DNA of 43,176 nucleotides from CAXXOK01 sp964640955 (GTDB taxonomy: Bacteria > Bacillota > Clostridia > Christensenellales > Aristaeellaceae): the NCBI GenBank assembly GCA_964640955.1, contig CAZXJI010000026.1, positions 1-43,176 on the forward strand, given 5' to 3'. The notes under the pieces are model-generated. The model made no database searches and had not been told where the DNA came from. It saw only the letters and a list, made by a program, of their open reading frames with translations. Below, one piece after another: positions 7,774 through 16,045 of this stretch; the first letter of the stretch is position 1, and each line of letters begins with the position of its first letter. The translations under genes and the position numbers were made by a program.

Positions 7774-8325
7774 ATGTCGAAAGGCTCTTTTTACAGCAGG
7801 ATCCGGCTGACCTTCCTCAAGCTGATGGAATCGGTCGGCACCACCGCCTCCAACATGGCCAGCAACGCCAAGCTCCGGGCCAACGAGATCAACCTGGAAA
7901 ACCGGCGGCGGGAGATACTGACCAATTTCAGCCTGCGCGCCTTTGAGCTGTGGCAGAAGGGCGTGCCGCTGCCGGATTCGCTCTCCGAAATGCTCCAGGA
8001 GCTCAGCGACATCGAGGATCGGCTAAGCGTTTTGCGCGCGCAGAAATACGCCAAGGTACCCTCCGAACCGGCTCCCGCGACGGAGGATGAGGAGCCCTAC
8101 CCGCCCGTTTCCTGCACCGTCGGCGACGCCGAAGGCGACGAAGCGGCGCAGGCCGTGCCCTGCGACCTGCAGGACGCGCCGCCCGCCCCGGACGAGCTCG
8201 CCGGGGAACCCGCGGCGGAGGACGAGGCGGAAGCGCCGCCCGAGGAGGAAGTCGAACCCGAGCCAGTGCCCGAATCCGCGGATGAGGACAACGAAGGTGA
8301 AGAGGACGGCAAGCCGCAGGCCTGA
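7774..8325 (+). CDS. Hypothetical protein with helical head and acidic Pro/Glu-rich tail
   Basis: A 183-residue protein of unknown family. Residues 1-~92 are predicted helical (RIRLTFLKLMESVGTT, LENRRREILTNFSLRAFELW, MLQELSDIEDRLSVLRAQ) with a basic N-terminus; residues ~97-183 are a low-complexity tail dominated by Glu, Asp, Ala and Pro. No signal peptide or membrane span, so it is probably cytoplasmic and partly disordered. It begins 6 bases after the preceding stop with a GGAGTGA site, so it forms an operon with the secreted Cys/His protein. The helical head could pack against the membrane face or a partner; this is only inference. Confidence 0.75.
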   Translation: MSKGSFYSRIRLTFLKLMESVGTTASNMASNAKLRANEINLENRRREILTNFSLRAFELWQKGVPLPDSLSEMLQELSDIEDRLSVLRAQKYAKVPSEPAPATEDEEPYPPVSCTVGDAEGDEAAQAVPCDLQDAPPAPDELAGEPAAEDEAEAPPEEEVEPEPVPESADEDNEGEEDGKPQA

Positions 8326-8360
8326 GCCACGCGGCGCACCCAGAGCTTTTTGAAACGCAT

Positions 8361-8387
8361 CCCCCGGCGAATCGGCTTCGCCGGGGG
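8361..8387. terminator. Strong hairpin without U-tract
   Basis: CCCCCGGCGAA (8361-8371) pairs with TTCGCCGGGGG (8377-8387), loop TCGGC. No T-run follows, so it may stabilise the upstream mRNA or cause partial termination before the hydrolase gene. Confidence 0.55.
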
Positions 8388-8429
8388 ATAACCATAGCCG
8401 CGCGGCGAGGCCGCGCCAAGGAGAAAGAC

Positions 8430-9308
8430 ATGTACGAATTGAAGCAGGTGGGCCCGGACAGCTATTACATCGACTGCCCCGCGAAAATCGGCGTGTACGC
8501 CGCCGACCCGGAGCGCGTCGTGCTCATCGACAGCGGCAACGACAAGGAGGCCGGCCGCAAGGTGCTCAGGGTGCTAAGCGAACAGGGCTGGAAGCTTTCC
8601 GCGATCGTCAACACGCATTCCAACGCCGACCACATCGGCGGCAACCGGTACCTGGCGGCGCAGACGGGCTGCCGGGTTTTCGCGGGCGGCATCGAGGGGG
8701 ATTTCACCCGCCATCCCATTCTGGAGCCGTCCTTTCTGTACGGCGGATACCCGCCCAAAGCGCTTCGGCACAAGTTCCTCATGGCACAGGAGAGCGACGC
8801 GCTGGATTTTTCGCACCCGGACTTCCCCGGAGAGCTCGAGATCATCCCCCTTCCGGGGCACTTCTTCGACATGGTCGGCTTCCGTACCCCGGACGATACG
8901 GTTTTCCTCGCCGACTGCGTAAGCTCCGCCGCGACGCTTAGCAAGTACGGCATTCCCTTCCTGTACGACGTGCGCGGCTATCTGGACACGCTGGAAAGGG
9001 TGGCGGCCCTGCCGGGGCGCGTGTTCGTGCCTGCCCACGCGGACGTAACGGAGGATATCGCCCCGCTTGCGCGCCTCAACCGGGAAAAGGTGCTGGCGGC
9101 GGCGGCAATTATCCTCGGCCTGTGCGCCGCGCCGACGCCTTTCGAAACGGTCCTGCGCGGCGTGTTCGACGCCTACGGGCTGACCATGACCCTGGAGCAG
9201 TACGCCCTCGTGGGGAGCACCGTGCGCTCCTTCCTTTCGTGGCTTTCCGACGAAGGAAAGCTGACGGCGGCGTTTGCGGACAACACGCTGCTGTGGCAGC
9301 AGGGATAA
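8430..9308 (+). CDS. Metallo-beta-lactamase-fold hydrolase
   Basis: A 292-residue cytoplasmic protein of the MBL superfamily. The first metal motif reads THSNADHIGG, with His63, Asn65, Asp67 and His68: the usual HxHxDH has Asn in place of the second His, so one metal site may be altered. Further motifs are PLPGHFFDMVG (third His), FLADCVSS (bridging Asp) and VPAHAD (last His). The C-terminal ~80 residues form a helical extension. It could be a glyoxalase II-like or other thioester/phosphoester hydrolase; substrate unknown. The ATG at 8430 follows AAGGAG by 8 bases. No clear own promoter was seen. Confidence 0.88.
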   Translation: MYELKQVGPDSYYIDCPAKIGVYAADPERVVLIDSGNDKEAGRKVLRVLSEQGWKLSAIVNTHSNADHIGGNRYLAAQTGCRVFAGGIEGDFTRHPILEPSFLYGGYPPKALRHKFLMAQESDALDFSHPDFPGELEIIPLPGHFFDMVGFRTPDDTVFLADCVSSAATLSKYGIPFLYDVRGYLDTLERVAALPGRVFVPAHADVTEDIAPLARLNREKVLAAAAIILGLCAAPTPFETVLRGVFDAYGLTMTLEQYALVGSTVRSFLSWLSDEGKLTAAFADNTLLWQQG

Positions 9309-9360
9309 GGTTTCAATATGGCGGGCATAACGACCCTGTCGGACAGCCCGTCGGCAACGA

Positions 9361-9399
9361 CCAGCAGCCGCCCCCGAAACCGGGGGCGGCTGCTGGTTT
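9361..9399. terminator. Bidirectional terminator hairpin
   Basis: A perfect 16-base stem (9361-9376 with 9381-9396) with loop AAAC, followed by TTT on the plus strand. It sits between the convergent hydrolase gene and the sugar importer operon and probably serves both. Confidence 0.75.
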
Positions 9400-9462
9400 G
9401 GGCCGGCAATGTGCCTGCCTCTTTGGTAAACGGATCGGTAAGCTTCGCCCTCGCGGGCGTTC

Positions 9463-10530
9463 CTAGCAGCGGTCGCCGCCGCCCTTGCGCTTGGCGGAAT
9501 ACGTGACCACGATGCGCTGTATGCCGATGAACATCAGCAGCAGCGCGCCCGTGGCGATCTTCCCCCACCAGGAGAGCAGGTTGCCGTTGAAGGTGATCAG
9601 CGCCGGGATGATGGACTTGAGCATCACGCCGAAGAAGGTGCCCAGCATGTAGCCCACGCCGCCGGTCAGCAGCGTGCCGCCGATGACCGCCATGGTGATG
9701 ACGTCCAGCTCGCCGCCCTGCAGGGCCAGGTTCCAGCCGCTTTTCACGTACAGGGCATAGCTCACGCCCATGAGCACCGAGCACATGCCGTTGAACGCGT
9801 ACACGAAAATCTTGGTTTTCGCCACGGGCAGGCCCATGAGCCTGGCGCTCTGCTCGTTGCCGCCGATCGCGTAAACGTTGCGGCCGAAGCGCGTGCTCTT
9901 GAGCAGGTAAGCGCCCGCCAGCATCACGGCGAGGAACAGAAGCACGTTGAAGTTGATAAACGCGATGGGCTTGACCTTCGTCCACTCGCCGTCCACCAGC
10001 TTCATAATGTACACTTTCCAGCCAGCCAGCGCGTTGAAGGCGTCGTTGTTGATGGCGATGGATTCACGGCTGATCATGGAGCATACGCCGCGGGCGAGGA
10101 ACATGCCCGTCAGCGTCGTAATGAAGGGCGGAACGTTGAGGTAATGAATCATCGCCCCCATCAGCGCTCCCAGCGTAATGCCGACAATCATGGAAAAAGC
10201 GATGCACACGAACGGGTCGATGCCCAGCACGGTGTTGCCGTAGGCGATGAACATGCCCGTGAGGGAAGCGATCGCCGCCACCGACAGGTCGATGCCGCCG
10301 GTGATCAGCACCAGCGTCATCCCTACGGCCGAGATGCCGAAGTATGCGTTGTCGATGAACATGTTCAGGAACGTCCGTATGGTGGTAAACCCGATGTCCC
10401 CGTACATCAGCGCGCCGAACAGGTAGATCATCAGAAACACGCCGATCGTCGCGTACACCATGATGTACTTGGGGTTCAGTACGCGGTTGATCACGTTCTG
10501 CCGCTTGATTTTCACCGTACGCTCAGCCAT
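9463..10530 (-). CDS. Sugar ABC transporter permease, YjfF-like
   Basis: A 355-residue polytopic permease of the ribose/galactose importer family (BPD_transp_2). Recognisable segments are GMTLVLITGGIDLSVAAIASL near the N-terminus and the EAA-like loop KSTRFGRNVYAIGGNEQSARLMGL. It is the last gene of the importer operon and probably forms a heterodimeric channel with the upstream permease, as YjfF does with YtfT in the E. coli galactofuranose importer. The ATG at 10530 overlaps the previous gene by 8 bases and has a GGGGTGAG site; a GTG at 10539 is an alternative. Confidence 0.92.
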   Translation of the reverse strand: MAERTVKIKRQNVINRVLNPKYIMVYATIGVFLMIYLFGALMYGDIGFTTIRTFLNMFIDNAYFGISAVGMTLVLITGGIDLSVAAIASLTGMFIAYGNTVLGIDPFVCIAFSMIVGITLGALMGAMIHYLNVPPFITTLTGMFLARGVCSMISRESIAINNDAFNALAGWKVYIMKLVDGEWTKVKPIAFINFNVLLFLAVMLAGAYLLKSTRFGRNVYAIGGNEQSARLMGLPVAKTKIFVYAFNGMCSVLMGVSYALYVKSGWNLALQGGELDVITMAVIGGTLLTGGVGYMLGTFFGVMLKSIIPALITFNGNLLSWWGKIATGALLLMFIGIQRIVVTYSAKRKGGGDRC

Positions 10531-11596
10531 GCAGCTCACCCCTTATCGCCGTTCTGCGGGCCGTGCGCTTCTTGCTGATAAACTCGCGCACCGGTTCGGC
10601 CTGCAGCACGATCACCACCAGCACGATCAGCGCCTTGAACGCCATCGTCGCTTCGGCGGCCACGCCGAAATAGTATACGAAGGTGATGATGGTACGGATG
10701 ATGATCGAGCCGATCACCGTGCCGGTCAGGCTGAACTTGCCGCCCGCCATGCTCGTGCCGCCGATGACGACCGCGAGGATGGCGTCCATCTCGTAGTTGA
10801 TGCCCGCGTTGTTGCTGTCGTTCTGCCCGATGCGGCTGGCGTAGATAAGCCCGCTGATGCCGGAGAGCACCCCGGTAATCGCGTACGCCGAGAAAATGAT
10901 CATCGAACTGCGCAGGCCCGACACCCGGCTCGCGCTGGGGTTGATGCCCACGGACTCCACAAACATGCCGTAGGAGGTTTTCCGCGTTAGCAGCGCCATC
11001 AGCAGGAAGATGACCGCCGTAATGATAATGGGCATTGGTAAGAAAAGGAAGCTCCCCTGGGAAAGAAACTTGAACGGCGAGAAGTTCGTGGTCATCTGCC
11101 GCCCGTTGGTGATGATCTGCGCCACGCCGCGCCCCGCGACCATCAATACCAGCGTCGCGATGATCGGCTGCATGCCGAAACGCGAAACCATCAGGCCGTT
11201 GAAGCACCCGAACACTAGGCAGATGCCCAGCGCCGCCATGAACACCCAGATCAGCGGCGTTACGCTATAGTCGCCCGCCGTGGGGTACTCGCTCATGTCC
11301 CAGCGCATCAGCTTCAGGCTCATGGCGCCGCTGAGCGCCACCAGCGCGCCCACGGACAGGTCGGTGCCCGCCAGCGCGATGACCAGCGTCATGCCCAGGG
11401 CGATAATGGTGATTTCGGAAGAGCGGTTCAGAATATCGATAATCGATCCGTAGAGCATGCCCGTGGATTCCTGATAGCTGATCTTGAAGAACTCCGGGCG
11501 GATGATCAGGCACACCAGCAGGATCAGCAGTTCCGCCACCACCGCCCACGTTACCTTCGATTTGAGGATCCGTTGCGAGTCGAATTTGATCTTCAT
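10523..11596 (-). CDS. Sugar ABC transporter permease, YtfT-like
   Basis: A 357-residue polytopic permease of the same family, with GMTLVIALAGTDLSVGALVAL and the cytoplasmic loop RKTSYGMFVESVGINPSASRVSGL. It starts 2 bases after the stop of the ATPase gene, with GGGAGGGAGC as ribosome site inside that gene, and overlaps the next permease gene by 8 bases. A longer frame to 11782 would be internal to the ATPase gene. Together with its partner it should form the membrane channel of a monosaccharide importer. Confidence 0.93.
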   Translation of the reverse strand: MKIKFDSQRILKSKVTWAVVAELLILLVCLIIRPEFFKISYQESTGMLYGSIIDILNRSSEITIIALGMTLVIALAGTDLSVGALVALSGAMSLKLMRWDMSEYPTAGDYSVTPLIWVFMAALGICLVFGCFNGLMVSRFGMQPIIATLVLMVAGRGVAQIITNGRQMTTNFSPFKFLSQGSFLFLPMPIIITAVIFLLMALLTRKTSYGMFVESVGINPSASRVSGLRSSMIIFSAYAITGVLSGISGLIYASRIGQNDSNNAGINYEMDAILAVVIGGTSMAGGKFSLTGTVIGSIIIRTIITFVYYFGVAAEATMAFKALIVLVVIVLQAEPVREFISKKRTARRTAIRGELHG

Positions 11597-11598
11597 GG

Positions 11599-13119
11599 TC
11601 AAGCTCCCTCCCCCGCCGCCGAACCTTCCGCGATCACGTGCAGGATGTCCTCCTGTCTGCTCGATTCGCCCGGCAGTTCGCCCGCCTTGCACCGGTCGCG
11701 CATGACGATGACGCGGTTGGAGCAGCGGAGGATCTCGTCCAGTTCGGAGGATATGAAAATGACGGACACGCCCTCGGCGCACATTTTGAGCATCAGGCGC
11801 TGAATTTCGGCCTTCGCGCCGACGTCGATGCCGCGCGTCGGCTCGTCCAGTATCAGCACTTCCGGCTGCGTGGCCATCCAGCGCGCCAGAATCACCTTTT
11901 GCTGGTTGCCGCCGGACAGCTCGCCGACCTTCTTCTCCGCGTCCGGCGTCGCGATGTCCAAAAGCCGGATGAACCTTTCGGCCAGCTCCGTCTGCTCCTT
12001 GAGGCCCATGGGCTTGAGGATGCCGCGGCGGGACTGCACGACCAGCGCGATGTTTTCCCGCACGCTCAGATCGCCGATGATCCCGTCCCGTTTGCGGTCC
12101 TCGGGGCAGAACGCCATCTGGTGGCCGATCGCGTCGATGGGCGTATGGATGCGGACGGTTTTGCCGTCGATCTTGATGGAGCCGCGCTCGGCCCTGGTTA
12201 CGCCGAACACCATCTCCGCCGTTTCGGTGCGGCCGCTGCCCAAAAGCCCCGCGAAGCCGATCAGCTCGCCTTCCTTGAGGGTGAAGCTTACGTTCTCCAC
12301 CTTGCCCGAAACGCCCAGCGAATCCGCCTCGAGCCTGTCGTGCGCGTCGGGGGCGACCGTGGGCCGTTTGAGCGCGAAGATTTCCGCCATGTCCTTGCCG
12401 ATCATCTGCCGCACCAGTTCGATCTTGCTGATCTGATCGGTGGCGAAATCGCCGACCAGCCGCCCGTTGCGCAGCACCGTCAGGCGGTCGGATATCTGGA
12501 ACACCTGATCCAGGAAGTGCGTGATGAAGATGATGCCCATGCCGTTTTTCTTCAAGTCCCGCACAACGTCAAACAGCCGTTCCACCTCGTTTTCGTCCAG
12601 CGAGGAGGTCGGCTCGTCCAGGATGAGGATTTTCGCTTTCACGTCCACGGCGCGCGCGATGGACACCATCTGCTGGATGCCCGTGGAGTAATAATCCAGC
12701 GGCCTCGTTACGTCGATGTGAATATTGAAGCGACTCAGCAGCTCCTCGGCGCGGCTGTTGATGCTCTTCCAATCGATGCGGTTGCCCCGCTTCATCGGCT
12801 GCCGCCCCACGAAGATGTTTTCCGCGACGGTCAGGTTCTGGCACAGGTTGATCTCCTGATAAACGGTGGAGATGCCCATTTCCATGGCCGCCTGCGGGGA
12901 GGACGGCGCGATTTCCCTGCCGTCGAAGATGATCTTGCCGGCGTCCATATGATGCACGCCCGTGAGGCATTTGATCAGCGTGGATTTCCCCGCGCCGTTT
13001 TCGCCCAGCAGCGCGTGCACTTCCCCGGCGCTCAGGTCGAAATCCACCTTATCCAGCGCCTTCACGCCCGGAAACTGGATTTCGATGCTTTTCATTTCTA
13101 GGATATGTTCACCCGGCAA
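11599..13119 (-). CDS. Sugar ABC transporter ATPase with two nucleotide-binding domains, YtfR-like
   Basis: A 506-residue cytoplasmic ATPase with two fused ABC domains. Domain 1 has Walker A GENGAGKST (~38-46) and Walker B ILILDEPTSSLD but a degenerate signature (YSTGIQQ). Domain 2 has a degenerate Walker A (GLLGSGRTE) but an intact signature LSGGNQQK and Walker B VLILDEPTRGID. This complementary degeneration is normal for RbsA/MglA/YtfR proteins. The start is a TTG at 13119, favoured because homologues have about ten residues before the conserved FPGVKALD; the alternative ATG is at 13095. It follows the binding-protein gene after a hairpin that may lower its expression. Confidence 0.92.
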   Translation of the reverse strand: MPGEHILEMKSIEIQFPGVKALDKVDFDLSAGEVHALLGENGAGKSTLIKCLTGVHHMDAGKIIFDGREIAPSSPQAAMEMGISTVYQEINLCQNLTVAENIFVGRQPMKRGNRIDWKSINSRAEELLSRFNIHIDVTRPLDYYSTGIQQMVSIARAVDVKAKILILDEPTSSLDENEVERLFDVVRDLKKNGMGIIFITHFLDQVFQISDRLTVLRNGRLVGDFATDQISKIELVRQMIGKDMAEIFALKRPTVAPDAHDRLEADSLGVSGKVENVSFTLKEGELIGFAGLLGSGRTETAEMVFGVTRAERGSIKIDGKTVRIHTPIDAIGHQMAFCPEDRKRDGIIGDLSVRENIALVVQSRRGILKPMGLKEQTELAERFIRLLDIATPDAEKKVGELSGGNQQKVILARWMATQPEVLILDEPTRGIDVGAKAEIQRLMLKMCAEGVSVIFISSELDEILRCSNRVIVMRDRCKAGELPGESSRQEDILHVIAEGSAAGEGA

Positions 13120-13141
13120 TGGTCTCGCCCCTTCCGGTTTG

Positions 13142-13172
13142 AAAAGGGGAGCGGGAGCCAGGCTCCCGCCCC
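13142..13172 (-). terminator. Intra-operon attenuator hairpin between binding protein and ATPase genes
   Basis: On the minus strand the arm 13161-13172 pairs with 13146-13159 (one bulged base), followed by TTTTC at 13145-13141. A leaky terminator here would give more binding protein than transporter, a common arrangement in ABC importer operons. Confidence 0.65.
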
Positions 13173-13210
13173 GTGAATATTCCGCTTGGTTTCCAGACGG
13201 ATCGGACGGA

Positions 13211-14218
13211 TCAGTACAGACGCTCGGCGATGTGGTCCGCGGCCTTCTCCGTCAGCATGGTGCCGTCCTCGGTGTAGGGGATGCCGCCTTCGCTGTCGTA
13301 CACGTACTCGACAGGATGCACGACCTTTTCGAAGGTCTCGCCGGCCTCGAGGCCCTTGATGACTTCGACCACGCGGCTGCCCATGAGCGGCGTGCACTCG
13401 ACGGTGCAGTTCATCTCGCCGTTGACGATCGCTTCGAACGCCAGTTTCACGGCGTCGCAGCCGACGATGATGATGTCCTTGCCGGGCTGCAGGCCCGCGG
13501 CCTTGATGGCTTCGATCGCGCCCAGCGCCATGTTGTCGTTCTCGGCCCACAGCACGTCGATCTTATCAACGCTCTTGAGGAAGCTCTCCATAACGGCCTG
13601 GCCCTCGGCGCCGGTGAAGTTGCCGGTCTGGGAAGCGACGACCTTGAAGTTGGGGTACTTGGCGATCTCTTCGTCAAAGCCCTTGGAGCGGCCGACCTGA
13701 GCGTCCGCACCGGTGGTGCCTTCCAGACGCACGATGTTGATATCCTCATCGCCGCGTCCGAGGCTCTTGTAGTAGTTCACGATCCAGCGGGCGGCACGCG
13801 CGCCTTCTTCGGGGAAGTCGCCGCCGAAGTAGGTGGTGTACCAGCTGTCGTCCTCGAAGCTCGTCTCGGGGAAGCGGTCGATCAGCACCAGGGGGATCTC
13901 GGCTTCCTTGACTTCCTCAAGCACCTCGTCCCAGCCGGTGGTCACGATGGCGGTGAACACGATGTAGTCCACGCCCTGGGTGATGAAGTTGCGCAGCGCC
14001 TTCACCTGATTCTCCTGCTTCTGCTGCGCATCGTCATACACCAGGTTCCAGCCCGCATCCTCGATGGCCTTGCAGACGTCGTCGGTGTTGGCGGTACGCC
14101 AGTCGGATTCCTGCCCGATCTGGGAGAACGCCACGGTCAGCGTGTCGTCCGCGAGCGCGGTGACGCCCATGGCCGCTACGAGCGCCAGCGACAGAATCAC
14201 AGCGATCAGTTTCTTCAT
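13211..14218 (-). CDS. Sugar ABC transporter substrate-binding protein, YtfQ-like
   Basis: A 335-residue periplasmic-binding-protein family 1/4 protein (ribose/galactofuranose type). A signal peptide spans residues 1-23, ending TALA before DD; there is no lipobox Cys, so it would be released unless held another way, which is odd for a Gram-positive importer. Sugar-site landmarks include FSQIGQESDWR, IDRFPE, RLEGTTGADAQVGRSKGF and ENDNMALGA. Strong similarity to the sensory lipoprotein encoded at 17505-18494. The ATG at 14218 follows AGGAGG by 9 bases. It is the first gene of the four-gene importer operon; galactofuranose or another pentose/hexose is the likely ligand. Confidence 0.93.
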   Translation of the reverse strand: MKKLIAVILSLALVAAMGVTALADDTLTVAFSQIGQESDWRTANTDDVCKAIEDAGWNLVYDDAQQKQENQVKALRNFITQGVDYIVFTAIVTTGWDEVLEEVKEAEIPLVLIDRFPETSFEDDSWYTTYFGGDFPEEGARAARWIVNYYKSLGRGDEDINIVRLEGTTGADAQVGRSKGFDEEIAKYPNFKVVASQTGNFTGAEGQAVMESFLKSVDKIDVLWAENDNMALGAIEAIKAAGLQPGKDIIIVGCDAVKLAFEAIVNGEMNCTVECTPLMGSRVVEVIKGLEAGETFEKVVHPVEYVYDSEGGIPYTEDGTMLTEKAADHIAERLY

Positions 14219-14276
14219 GTAATGAACCTCCTTCATTTTTTCGGGGAAGCTGTCCGTACTTCCCTCAGATGGTACC

Positions 14277-14319
14277 ATTATAGCGAAGGAGGTTTGTGAA
14301 AAAAAGGGAATGGTTTCCC
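14277..14319 (-). promoter_or_regulatory. Importer promoter with a poor -35 and an upstream palindrome
   Basis: A perfect -10 TATAAT lies at 14277-14282 (minus strand), but the -35 position is only a T-run. Directly upstream lies the perfect dyad GGGAA-TGGT-TTCCC (14306-14319). A weak -35 with an abutting site is the usual form of an activator-dependent promoter, which fits control by the AraC-type response regulator encoded next door. Confidence 0.5.
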
Positions 14320-14423
14320 CATTAGGTTGATAATCTTTTGAAGTTCCGGCCGCTCCTTTTTCGTCGTTCGCGCTTGGGGGGCAATCTTCCGATAAGTGGT
14401 AATATTTTACGGTTTCCGCTCGG

Positions 14424-14455
14424 GACCGGTTTGGAACGGGGAGTTCAAACCGGTC
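14424..14455 (-). terminator. Hairpin after the response regulator gene
   Basis: GACCGGTTTGGAAC (14424-14437) pairs with GTTCAAACCGGTC (14443-14455) with one bulged G. It starts 3 bases after the stop codon. No U-tract follows, so termination strength is uncertain. Confidence 0.55.
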
Positions 14456-14458
14456 TGT

Positions 14459-16045
14459 TTATTCGCCTTTGCGGTAATCGCGCGGGGAAAGCCCCGTGTT
14501 CTTTTTGAACAGATAGCTGAAGTAATGGGGGTCGTTGTAGCCCACGCCGAACGCCACGTCGGAGGTGCGCATCTGCTGGTCGCGCAAAAGCTGCTTGGCC
14601 TTTTGCAGCCGCACCGAGGTCAGGTACTCGGTGAAGGTGACCCCCGTCTCCTGCGAAAAGACCGTACAAAAGTGGTTGTTGCTCAGCGCCACGTGCCCCG
14701 CCACGTCCCTCAGCGTCAGGTCGGGGTTGGAAAAATGCTCGTCGATGAAGGATTTGGCTTTGCGGATCACCACGCCGTAGCGGGCGGAGCCCTGCTCGTC
14801 GCGGTAGCTGAGCGCCGCGCGCAGCAGCTCCCGCGCCATGGCCATGGCTTCCTCCAGGGTGGAGGCCGCGGTGCTCTTGCCGTCCGGCTGGAACGCCGAG
14901 GGGATAATCTCCTGCGGGTCGCCGCCGCAGTCGCGGATGATGCGCGAGGCGGACAGAACGATATCCACGAACACGTAGTTGATCATCAGCTTGCTCTGCG
15001 CCGCCGTCTGCCCGATGGAGCGGATGTAATCCGACAGGATGCCGTCCGCCTCCGACGGGCTTGCGTTGCGGAGCTTTTCGTAAATCTGGGGCACCTTGAC
15101 GTTGACCAGCGACAGGCTTTCCTGCGGGGCGATATCCAGCATGCCCACGATGCGTCGGTCGCGGTTGGCGTTTTCCGCCTCGCGCAGGGTGCGCAGGAGC
15201 GCGCAGGCGTCCGCGTAGGAGTGCGGTACCTCGCCCAGGGTGGCGACCGTGGTGCCGATGGCCATGAGGGGCTTGAGCTCGGTGTTGCGCTCCACGTCGA
15301 ACTTCACGGCCTGCGCCAGGCCGTAGGTTCTCTCCTCGATGTCGTTGTTGTCGTCGCCCATCACCAGCATCACGAAGCGCCCCTGCGCCTGCCCCATGCA
15401 AACCGTACCCCCGCTGGATTCCGAGAGCCGGCACAGCACGCTTTCGGCGGCGCGGGTTTCCTCCGCGCTCACGGGCTCGCGTCCCAGGTCCACCACCATG
15501 GTCAGGTACCGGCCCGCCACCAGGCTCATCTGCAGGGCGCGCGCCCGCTCCATCACGTCCTGCTCGGGCGCGCCGGCGACCAGGTCGCCCAGCAGCCGCT
15601 GCTTTAAAAGCTGCCCCGAGGAAGCCAGCTGGTCGCGGAAGTGGCGCAGGTTGGCCTGGCGGCGCTTGTCCTCCCGGATGCAGTCGGCAATGTGGTTGAG
15701 CACCTGCAAAAGCTCCTGGCCGCTGACGGGCTTCAAAAGGTATTCCTTCACCCCCAGCGAGATGGCCTCGCGGGCGTAGGCAAAATCGTCGTAGCCGCTC
15801 AGGATGACGATGTACATCCACGGCATGGACGCGCTTACGGCGCGGCAGAGCTCCAGCCCGTCCATAAAAGGCATGCGGATGTCCGTAATCAGAATGTCGG
15901 GTTTGATGTCCTGCAGCATCGACAGCGCCATTTCCCCGTCCGGCGCTTCCCCGGTGAGCACGAAATCGGTCTGCTCCCAGGGAAAATTGCTGCGGATGCC
16001 TTCCCGCACCACAATCTCATCGTCCGCCAGAAATACCTTGTACAT
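14459..16045 (-). CDS. YesN-type response regulator (receiver + AraC HTH)
   Basis: A 528-residue regulator. The receiver domain spans ~1-120 with acidic pocket DD (8-9), phospho-acceptor Asp55 (ITDIRMP) and Lys105 (LLKPVSG). A ~300-residue middle region is typical of long YesN proteins. The C-terminal ~100 residues contain two AraC helix-turn-helix units (DLTLRDVAGHVALSNNHFCTVFSQETG, VAFGVGYNDPHYFSYLFKKNTG). It overlaps the kinase gene by 29 bases, with ribosome site GGGAGG inside that gene, so the two are made together. Probable target: the sugar importer operon starting 240 bases downstream. Confidence 0.93.
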   Translation of the reverse strand: MYKVFLADDEIVVREGIRSNFPWEQTDFVLTGEAPDGEMALSMLQDIKPDILITDIRMPFMDGLELCRAVSASMPWMYIVILSGYDDFAYAREAISLGVKEYLLKPVSGQELLQVLNHIADCIREDKRRQANLRHFRDQLASSGQLLKQRLLGDLVAGAPEQDVMERARALQMSLVAGRYLTMVVDLGREPVSAEETRAAESVLCRLSESSGGTVCMGQAQGRFVMLVMGDDNNDIEERTYGLAQAVKFDVERNTELKPLMAIGTTVATLGEVPHSYADACALLRTLREAENANRDRRIVGMLDIAPQESLSLVNVKVPQIYEKLRNASPSEADGILSDYIRSIGQTAAQSKLMINYVFVDIVLSASRIIRDCGGDPQEIIPSAFQPDGKSTAASTLEEAMAMARELLRAALSYRDEQGSARYGVVIRKAKSFIDEHFSNPDLTLRDVAGHVALSNNHFCTVFSQETGVTFTEYLTSVRLQKAKQLLRDQQMRTSDVAFGVGYNDPHYFSYLFKKNTGLSPRDYRKGE

